Below, piece by piece: positions 14,852 through 22,050 of a DNA stretch of 22,050 bases; position 1 is the stretch's first letter, and each line of letters starts with the position of its first letter. The position numbers were made by a program, and so were the translations under genes. Below the pieces are notes generated by a model, which was given only the letters and a program-made list of their open reading frames with translations, did no database searches and was not told the DNA's origin. The stretch is from JBCDBY01 sp039182715 (GTDB lineage Bacteria; Planctomycetota; PLA2): the NCBI GenBank assembly GCA_039182715.1, contig JBCDBY010000034.1, positions 1 to 22,050 of the forward strand. Direction: 5' to 3'.

Positions 14852-16687
14852 CAGGTCGGTGGCGTCGACCTTCTCGGCGCGATGGTCCGCGACGACGGCA
14901 TCGATCGCATCGGGCGAGAGTACACCGCGCCGTTCGACGACCGGTCGGCTCAAGAACTCCTCCACGACGCCGCTCGCCGGATCGCGAATCCAGGCGCCGA
15001 GCGGGAAGCCGAAACCACGCTTCTTGTGCGTGAGAATCTCGTCGCCGAGCAGCGGCCGGAGCGCTTCCTTCTGGATGACGCGCAGGTTCCGTCCGCGGAT
15101 CTTGCGCGCGCTGGGAATGCGCGCGGCGCAGCGCAGGACGTCGAGGTCGAGGTAGGGCACGCGGACTTCGAGCGAGACCGCCATCGACATGCGATCGGTC
15201 AGGTTGAGCAGCTGCTCCGGCATGGAGCCGCGCATGTCGAGCGCGACCATGCGGCGCAGTGAGTCGGAGAACGGCAACGCGCCGACCGCATCGACTGCTT
15301 GCGGCTGCGGGACCGCGTAGCCCGGGAAGAGCGCCTTGAGCGAGTCCTGGGACGCCATCGAGACCAGTCCCAGGTAGCGCTCGAGGGCGTCGCCCTGGGT
15401 CGCCGAGGTGTAGCGGTGGGCGAGGCGCGCGAGGTTGCCCAGCTTGCTGTCGCGCGTCTTGGGCAGAAGCGCCGTGCCCGCGCGAATGGCGCCGCGCGCC
15501 GCCGGGCCGATGAGCGGGGTTCCGAACCATCGGTCGAACGTGTAGCCGAGATAGCGCCGGTAGCCGCCGAACGCCTCGTCGCCGCCGACGCCGCTCAGCG
15601 CGACCGTGACGTGCTGTCGCGCGAGTTCGCTGATCAGATAGGAAACGAGGATCGAAGAGTCGGCCAGCGGTTCGTCCAGGTTGGTCGCCAGCTCGGGCAG
15701 CCGGGCCAGGGCGCTCGCGTCGACCTTGAGCACGTGGTGCTCGGTGCCGAGGCTCGCCGCGAACTCCGAGGCGAAGCGGGACTCGTCATGGAACGCGTCC
15801 GCGCCCTGGAAACCGATGGAGAACGTGCGGATCTGTTCGACGCCGCGCGCCTTCATGAGCGCGACGATGCCGGAGGAGTCAATGCCGCCGGAGAGGAACG
15901 CGCCGACGGGCACGTCCGCCACCAGCTGCGACTCGACGGCGTCGCCGAAAACGCGTCCGAGCTGCTCCGGCGTCACGTCCTCGACGGCGGTCGGGTCCTC
16001 CTCGAACGGCATGGGGGCGTAGCGTGACTCGCGCACCTTGGCGCCGCGCACGTCGAGCAGGCCGCCCGGTTCGAGCTTGCGGATGTCGCGGCAGACGGTG
16101 CGGGGCGCGAAGTTGAAACCGAACCGAAGAAACTCGGAGAGGCCGGCCGGACAGATCGCCCGCGGCACGGCGGGATGACGCAGGAGCGAACGCAGTTCCG
16201 ACGACCAAACGAGGTGGGGGCGTCCGTTCCAGTCGCCGTGCCACCAGTAGAGCGGCTTGATGCCCACCGGATCGCGCGCGAGCACGAGCGATCGCGCACC
16301 GGGGTTCCACACGGCGAACGCGAACATGCCGTTGAGCCGGTCGAGCCCCTCGATGCCGTGCTGCACGTACTGCTTGAGCACGACCTCGGTGTCGGACTGC
16401 GTCTCGAAGCCGTGGCCGTGCTGCGTAAGCGCCTCGCGCAGTGCGGGATAGTTGTAGCACTCGCCGTTGTAGGTGATCACCGTGCCGCTCGCGGCGTCGC
16501 GGATCGGCTGCTTGCCCGTGTGCAGGTCGATGACGGAGAGTCGGCGCATGCCGAACGCGATCGGACCTTCGACGAACGTACCCGCGTCGTCCGGACCTCG
16601 ATGGCGAATGGCCTCGAGCATCGCGGGGAGCGGTCCCGGGTCGGTCGCTTGCCCGTCCAGCGCGAGATAACCGGCGATGCCGCACAC
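14795..16687 (-). CDS. Asparagine synthase-type glutamine amidotransferase 3
   Basis: The 630-residue protein starts with GTG at 16687, fixed by MCGIAGYLAL with catalytic Cys2. Motifs are IRHRGPDDAGT from residue 27, MRRLSVIDL at 47-55, NGECYNY at 74-80 (variant of NGEIYNF with a cysteine), the PP-loop SGGIDSS at 256-262, LSGVGGDEAFGGY in the synthetase domain and LTDRMSMAVSLEVRVPYLD. Both active sites therefore look functional. It lies 3 bases downstream of the double GT2 gene on the same strand, so the two should be cotranscribed and coupled; GAGG one base before the GTG is a very close ribosome site. The substrate is presumably a carboxylate on the glycan made by the neighbouring transferase, by inference from position. 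Confidence 0.9.
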   Translation of the reverse strand: MCGIAGYLALDGQATDPGPLPAMLEAIRHRGPDDAGTFVEGPIAFGMRRLSVIDLHTGKQPIRDAASGTVITYNGECYNYPALREALTQHGHGFETQSDTEVVLKQYVQHGIEGLDRLNGMFAFAVWNPGARSLVLARDPVGIKPLYWWHGDWNGRPHLVWSSELRSLLRHPAVPRAICPAGLSEFLRFGFNFAPRTVCRDIRKLEPGGLLDVRGAKVRESRYAPMPFEEDPTAVEDVTPEQLGRVFGDAVESQLVADVPVGAFLSGGIDSSGIVALMKARGVEQIRTFSIGFQGADAFHDESRFASEFAASLGTEHHVLKVDASALARLPELATNLDEPLADSSILVSYLISELARQHVTVALSGVGGDEAFGGYRRYLGYTFDRWFGTPLIGPAARGAIRAGTALLPKTRDSKLGNLARLAHRYTSATQGDALERYLGLVSMASQDSLKALFPGYAVPQPQAVDAVGALPFSDSLRRMVALDMRGSMPEQLLNLTDRMSMAVSLEVRVPYLDLDVLRCAARIPSARKIRGRNLRVIQKEALRPLLGDEILTHKKRGFGFPLGAWIRDPASGVVEEFLSRPVVERRGVLSPDAIDAVVADHRAEKVDATDLLTALIFFEIWARSTLDAP

Positions 16688-16690
16688 GCC

Positions 16691-19069
16691 TCAGCGCTCC
16701 GTCCGCTTCCACATGCCGCTTTGGCGCTGCCGCAGGCCGCGCGCGAGGCCGGCGAAGGTGCCCAGCTGGAACACCCCGATCTGCAGCACACGCGCCACGC
16801 CGGCGCGCACGCCGTCGCGCAGGCCGAGCCCGATGGTGACCGCGGCCACGCCGGCCACCGTGATCACCAGCGCCGGAATCCAGCCGAGCAGTTGACCCAT
16901 CACGACGAGCGTCGAGACGGCGTAGAGGGGCGAGCACCAGCGGAACACCTTGTGCCCGATGAAGCGCGCGACCATGCCCGACGCCGCGGTCGGGAGGCCG
17001 GTCGACCACTGGTAGAGCTGCAGTACGCCCGCCGTGATCCGCGCCCGCCGCTCGAACTCGGCCCGCAGCGACTCGGCGGAGCCTTCGTGGCCGCGCGCCC
17101 GCCCCTCGAACACGACCCGGCGGCCCTCGTTCGCGACGTGCATCGCGAGCACGAAGTCGTCCAGGATCGTGCCGTCGCGGTAGGGGGGGAGGAGGTCCGT
17201 GCGCACGGCGACCATCGCGCCGTCCACACCCACGCACGAGCCGTCGTGACTCTCCTGCTCGAGCAGCCATTGCTCCGCCCGGCTCGACCAGGTTTGGCAC
17301 GGCTGGTCGTCGTTCTCGTCGAGCAGATCGACCCGGCCCGTCACCGCGCCGACCTGCTCGTCCTCGAAGCGCGCGACCAGTGCGCGGATGGCGCCGGGCT
17401 CGTACATCGCGTTGCAGTCGCTCAGCACGGTGATCGGAGTCTCGATCGTCTCCGAGACGCGGCGAATCATGCCGGCCTTCCCGGTGCGCGGGTCATTGCG
17501 ATGGAGGCGAACGCCTTGGGCTTCGAACTCCCGGGCGATTTCGTCCGTGGCATCGCTGCTCCCGTCCGAGGCGATGACGACCTGCCATGCGCCGGGGTAG
17601 TCGGTCTCGAGCGCATTCTCGAGCTTGGCGCGCACGACCTTCTCCTCATTGTGTGCGGAGATAAGCAGGGTCACCGCGGGCCAATCCTCGGGCTGCGGGG
17701 CGGCGTCCGGTTCGCTCTTGCGCCCCAGCGCGAGCGGCAGCACGAAGAGCAGGAGATGCGCGAAAAGTCCGAGCACCGAAAGCAGGGCGCACACGCCCAG
17801 CACGGTGCCCGTTCCGGGAACGATGCTCGCGAGGACGAGGACGAAGGGGAGCAGCGCGATGACGAAGCTGAGCGCCGTCACGACGCGCACGTCGCCGCCG
17901 CCGTCGCCCGGCTTGCGTTTCGTCTGCCAGGTCGTCGCCACGTCGCCGCGCAGGGCACGCATGATGCCGCGTGTCGAAGCGAGCGCGACGCCCACCGCGT
18001 ACATGAGCTCCGTGACGAACGGGATCGGCGACGCGCGCACGCCCGCCAGATAGAGCATGCCGAGCAGGGCTCCGCCGACCGCGCCGATCCACACCGGCGG
18101 CCGCAGCCACGGATAGCCGAACGACGCGCACGCGAGCAGAACGAAGATCAGCAGCGCGAGCACCGGACTGAACCAGCGCACGACCTTGTGCAGCCAGAGC
18201 TGCACGGAGAAGAGGCCGAACCGGAACGGGTTGAGCACCGTCGGGACGCGCATCAACCCCGCCATGGAGCGGTTTACGATGCGGCCCTTGCGGGCGATCT
18301 CGCGGCCGACGGAGCCGGTCGTCTCCTCGAAGCACTTGGCGCGCGGCTCGAACACGCCGCGATAGCCCTTGGCGATGATCTGCAGCGGATTGACGAAGTC
18401 GTTGATGTCGGTGACGAGCAGCGGCTCGAACAGCTCGCGGCGAATGGCATAGATCGCGCCGTCGGCGCCGACCACCGAGGAGACGTTCGACTCGAGCTCC
18501 TTGATGCGAAGCTCCTTGTCCCAGTAGCGTCCTTCCGTTTTGGCCCCGATGGTGCCCTTTTCATCGGTGTAGATCGCGGCGCCGACGACGTAGCCGACCT
18601 TCGGGTCGGCGAGCGGACGCACGAGGTGGCGGATCGCGTCGGGCTCGAACATCGCGTTCGCGTCCGTGAAGATCACCACGTCGGTCTCGATCGTCTGCAT
18701 GGCCGAGTTGAGGCCGAGCGTCTTGCCGCCGCGCTCTTCCATGCGGTGGAGCCGCACCCGCTGGTCGGTGGCCGCGTATTCCTCGACGATCGCATCCGTG
18801 CCGTCGGAACTGCAGTCCGAGACGACGACGAACCGGAGGTCCGGGTAGTCGATCTTCGTCGAGTTCGCGAGCTTGTCGCGAAGGACGTCCTCTTCGTTGA
18901 ACGCGCTGATGACGAGCGTCGCGCTCGGGGTCTGTTCGGGATGATCCGTCGCGGGACGACGGCGCAGCGATGCCAGCAGCCGCAGGAACGGCTGATAGAG
19001 CGGAAATGCGAGCAGAAGGAGGGCGAAAAGCCCGCCCGCGAGGACGCAGAGCCAGAACGAGATGGTCAC
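16691..19069 (-). CDS. Double GT2 glycosyltransferase: two complete GT2-plus-membrane modules in one protein
   Basis: The 792-residue protein contains two homologous halves. Module 1: a transmembrane segment (about 4-24), then ATLVISAFNEE (50-60), VVVSDCSSDGTD (81-92), FTDANAMFEPDA (134-145), GADGAIYAIRRELF (201-214), DINDF (221-225) and membrane spans at about 300-368. Module 2: spans at about 398-448, then VTLLISAHNEE (466-476), VVIASDGSSDATD (497-509), LSDCNAMYEPGA (549-560), GVDGAMVAVRTDLL (614-627), ILDDF (635-639), FERRARI (672-678) and terminal hydrophobic segments to about 775. Both keep the acidic metal and base positions of inverting GT2 enzymes, though the ED motif is ND in module 1. 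It starts with GTG at 19069. Each half resembles processive or membrane-bound GT2s of polysaccharide loci. Two sugars may be added by one polypeptide; this is inference. Confidence 0.85.
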   Translation of the reverse strand: MTISFWLCVLAGGLFALLLLAFPLYQPFLRLLASLRRRPATDHPEQTPSATLVISAFNEEDVLRDKLANSTKIDYPDLRFVVVSDCSSDGTDAIVEEYAATDQRVRLHRMEERGGKTLGLNSAMQTIETDVVIFTDANAMFEPDAIRHLVRPLADPKVGYVVGAAIYTDEKGTIGAKTEGRYWDKELRIKELESNVSSVVGADGAIYAIRRELFEPLLVTDINDFVNPLQIIAKGYRGVFEPRAKCFEETTGSVGREIARKGRIVNRSMAGLMRVPTVLNPFRFGLFSVQLWLHKVVRWFSPVLALLIFVLLACASFGYPWLRPPVWIGAVGGALLGMLYLAGVRASPIPFVTELMYAVGVALASTRGIMRALRGDVATTWQTKRKPGDGGGDVRVVTALSFVIALLPFVLVLASIVPGTGTVLGVCALLSVLGLFAHLLLFVLPLALGRKSEPDAAPQPEDWPAVTLLISAHNEEKVVRAKLENALETDYPGAWQVVIASDGSSDATDEIAREFEAQGVRLHRNDPRTGKAGMIRRVSETIETPITVLSDCNAMYEPGAIRALVARFEDEQVGAVTGRVDLLDENDDQPCQTWSSRAEQWLLEQESHDGSCVGVDGAMVAVRTDLLPPYRDGTILDDFVLAMHVANEGRRVVFEGRARGHEGSAESLRAEFERRARITAGVLQLYQWSTGLPTAASGMVARFIGHKVFRWCSPLYAVSTLVVMGQLLGWIPALVITVAGVAAVTIGLGLRDGVRAGVARVLQIGVFQLGTFAGLARGLRQRQSGMWKRTER
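16691..19069 (-). repeat. Protein-level tandem duplication inside the GT2 gene
   Basis: Residues about 49-385 and 465-785 align motif by motif, including the extra shared words ANAMFEPDAIR/CNAMYEPGAIR and the C-terminal patterns WQTKRKPG and MWKRTER. The DNA of the halves has diverged, so this is an old fusion or duplication. Confidence 0.8.
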
Positions 19070-19148
19070 GAGACGAGGGTTTCCTGCTGGAGGCGGCCGC
19101 CGCGGCCGTCGTCAGGCGTCGACGGAGCGGCGGCCCGTCGGCGCGTAT

Positions 19149-19164
19149 TGCACGAGCCATGCCG
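19149..19164 (-). promoter_or_regulatory. Weak sigma-54 promoter candidate for the double-GT2/AsnB3 unit
   Basis: Read on the minus strand the sequence is CGGCATGGCTCGTGCA. It keeps GG-N10-GC and eight of eleven defined consensus bases, with mismatches at the first and sixth bases of the -24 element and the first of the -12 element. Transcription would begin near 19138, about 70 bases before the GTG at 19069. The rest of the 103-base gap (19070-19172) shows no terminator with a T-tract for prsR. Confidence 0.3.
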
Positions 19165-19172
19165 TCGCGCCA

Positions 19173-20543
<1,371 letters not shown>

Positions 20544-20573
20544 GCTCAGCTTCGATCACGCTAGCATGCGCGA

Positions 20574-22050
20574 CTAACGGTTCCCGTCGAGGGGGAACTC
20601 AAGCTCGAATCGCGCGCCTTCGCCGGGTCGCGAAACGAGACGGATGGAGCCGCCGCACGCTTCCATCTCGCGGCTCGTCTGGAAGAGCCCCAGCCCGAGG
20701 CCGTCGCTCTTGGTGGTCTGGAAGGGCTGGAACAGCCCGGAGTCGATCAGCTCCGAGGAGACGCCGGGACCGTCGTCCTCCACCTCGAGGTGGACGGAAC
20801 CGTTCTGTTCCCAGGTGCGCACGCGAATGCGGCCGTCCGGTCCGGCGGCTTCGCGCGCGTTGATGATCAGGTTGCGAACCGCGCTTGCCACCTTGTCGGG
20901 ATGCAGCCGCAGGGTCGCGATCGACTCCGGCGCGAAGGTGAGCAGATCTTCCTCGCCGCATTCCGTCGCGACCTCGCGCACGATCTCGTTGAGATCGAGG
21001 TCCGCCGTCGGCTCCGGCTCGTCCATCGAGAAGAACCGGAGGCTGTTGCAGAGACGCCGCATCTTCTCCGCCGTGTCGATGACCGAATCGAACGCGTCGC
21101 GGCGAAACTCGGGATTGTCTCCGTGCCGCCGGGCGTTCTGTGCGACGAGGTTCAACGTCGAGGCGAAGTTCTTGAGGTCGTGCATGACGCCGTGCGCGAA
21201 GTCGCGGAACGCTTCCGATTCGCGGGCACGGAGCTGCCCCTCCAGGAGCTTGCCTTGCAGCAGCTCGCGCGCGGTGTGTCGGGCGAGGACGCGGAGGCAC
21301 TCCAGGGTCTCCGGATCGTGCCGGGTGCCGCTGCGGTCCGGTCCCACGGTCAGCACGCCGAGGAACTGACCGCCGGATCGAAGCGGGACCGAGGTCTCCG
21401 CGCGGTTGAGACGGAGAAACTCGTCCAGCTCGGCGGGTGCCGGCTCCGATGCGTCCTCGCGCTCCAGGTGGCTGCGTACGGCCGCGAGCGTGTCGTCCGG
21501 CGTGGTCGAGAGGTCGCCGCGATGGGCGGCGAGCTGCAGGGCGCGGCCTTTCCCGTCGGTCAGCCAGACCGTGATCTCGAGCGCGTTGACCGTGCGCGCG
21601 ACGAGGGAGGCGAGGGCGTCCGCGAGAGCCGTCGCGTCGGGCGAGGCGGGGATAGCGTCTTCCGCCTCGAGCCAGAGCGCGCGGTAGTCGTAGCGTCCCG
21701 AGTAGAGGTTGCGGCGCACCCAGGTGCGCACCTTGTGCCGGACCTCGGTGGAGAGGAGCGCGGCGGCGAGAAACGAGAGCGCGAGAAGGAAGAGAAAGGC
21801 GGCGAGCTCGGTCGGCGTGCCCTCAAGGGATCCGAGCCAGGTCGCCAGGATGGCGGCGAGGACCAGGTAGATCCCGATCGCGACCAGGGTGAAGCTGCCG
21901 ACGATCGCGCTCTGCGAAAGCCGCAAGGCGCCTTCCGGGCGGGCGCGCCTCCAGCCGGGCACGAAGAGACACGCCGCGACGACCTGGGCCGAGGACCAGA
22001 GCGCCAGGTCGAACGACTCGAACGTGTGATAGAGCAGGCAGCGTGTTGCC
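20574..22050 (-). CDS. prsK: PEP-CTERM system histidine kinase PrsK (N-terminus beyond window end)
   Basis: The minus-strand frame is open from the window end to the TAG at 20574, giving about 492 residues of a kinase family usually near 690; roughly 200 N-terminal membrane-domain residues are missing. In-frame GTG at 21962 is internal, as the frame continues with hydrophobic sequence to the edge. Visible parts are the last transmembrane segments, then RRNLYSGRYDYRALWLEAED (the PrsK-specific junction, around 21720-21660), a GAF-like sensor domain, the H-box with MHDLKNF (His codon at 21180-21182), the N-box NLIINAREA, the G1 box EDDGPGVS and the G2 box DGLGLGL. All kinase motifs are intact. 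It should sense an envelope or cytosolic signal and phosphorylate PrsR. Its promoter lies outside the window. Confidence 0.92.
   Translation of the reverse strand, partial: ATRCLLYHTFESFDLALWSSAQVVAACLFVPGWRRARPEGALRLSQSAIVGSFTLVAIGIYLVLAAILATWLGSLEGTPTELAAFLFLLALSFLAAALLSTEVRHKVRTWVRRNLYSGRYDYRALWLEAEDAIPASPDATALADALASLVARTVNALEITVWLTDGKGRALQLAAHRGDLSTTPDDTLAAVRSHLEREDASEPAPAELDEFLRLNRAETSVPLRSGGQFLGVLTVGPDRSGTRHDPETLECLRVLARHTARELLQGKLLEGQLRARESEAFRDFAHGVMHDLKNFASTLNLVAQNARRHGDNPEFRRDAFDSVIDTAEKMRRLCNSLRFFSMDEPEPTADLDLNEIVREVATECGEEDLLTFAPESIATLRLHPDKVASAVRNLIINAREAAGPDGRIRVRTWEQNGSVHLEVEDDGPGVSSELIDSGLFQPFQTTKSDGLGLGLFQTSREMEACGGSIRLVSRPGEGARFELEFPLDGNR

Noticed and set aside
17870..17900. 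A frameshift or missed stop joining two GT2 genes
   Set aside because: The frame runs cleanly through a plausible linker and membrane helix with normal composition; nothing in the sequence suggests a sequencing error.
19085..19135. A G+C-rich hairpin-like stretch after prsR as a terminator
   Set aside because: The GGCCGC-type palindromes are short and imperfect and no T-tract follows on the minus strand.

Overview
This 22 kb window is a dense, G+C-rich (roughly two thirds G+C by eye) exopolysaccharide biosynthesis locus of the exosortase A (XrtA)/PEP-CTERM type from a Gram-negative bacterium. The diagnostic parts are the PrsK/PrsR two-component pair at the right end, a polysaccharide deacetylase of the PEP-CTERM-locus family, a FemAB-like protein at the left edge, an O-antigen-ligase/Wzy-like membrane protein and asparagine-synthase-type amidotransferases. 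Together these suggest a member of the Pseudomonadota or a 'deltaproteobacterial' lineage (Myxococcota, Desulfobacterota or Binatota-like); the sequence alone does not settle the taxon. No exosortase, PEP-CTERM substrate, polysaccharide export protein, chain-length regulator or initiating sugar transferase lies in the window, so the locus must continue outside it.

Layout, left to right: FemAB-like protein (minus, cut by the window start); a tight plus-strand trio of PaaK/CapK-like adenylate-forming enzyme, SufS-like PLP enzyme and Wzy/O-antigen-ligase-like protein; GT4 glycosyltransferase (minus); SAM methyltransferase (plus) behind a good sigma-54 promoter; GT4 glycosyltransferase and asparagine synthase 1 (minus, with the synthase upstream); GT4 glycosyltransferase (plus); polysaccharide deacetylase (minus); asparagine synthase 2 and a membrane-anchored transglutaminase-like protein (plus, overlapping); asparagine synthase 3 and a double GT2 fusion protein (minus, with the fusion upstream); PrsR and PrsK (minus; PrsK is cut by the window end). 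There is no gene-free stretch longer than 300 bases. The largest gap is the 180-base divergent region at 598-777.

How the genes may work together (inference): the glycosyltransferases build a repeat unit and the Wzy-like protein polymerises or ligates it. The methyltransferase, deacetylase and up to three AsnB-like amidotransferases would decorate it, the last perhaps amidating uronic acids. The FemAB-like protein and the transglutaminase-like protein add possible aminoacyl or amide chemistry. PrsK/PrsR, the latter a sigma-54 activator with an intact GAFTGA loop, would control transcription, and a matching sigma-54 promoter is visible upstream of the methyltransferase.

The most unusual items are a single protein carrying two complete GT2 glycosyltransferase-plus-membrane modules, three separate AsnB paralogues each paired with a different partner, a Cys-His-Asp transglutaminase-like membrane protein translationally overlapped with one of them, and convergent gene pairs that all overlap, two of them through a shared CTAG stop.
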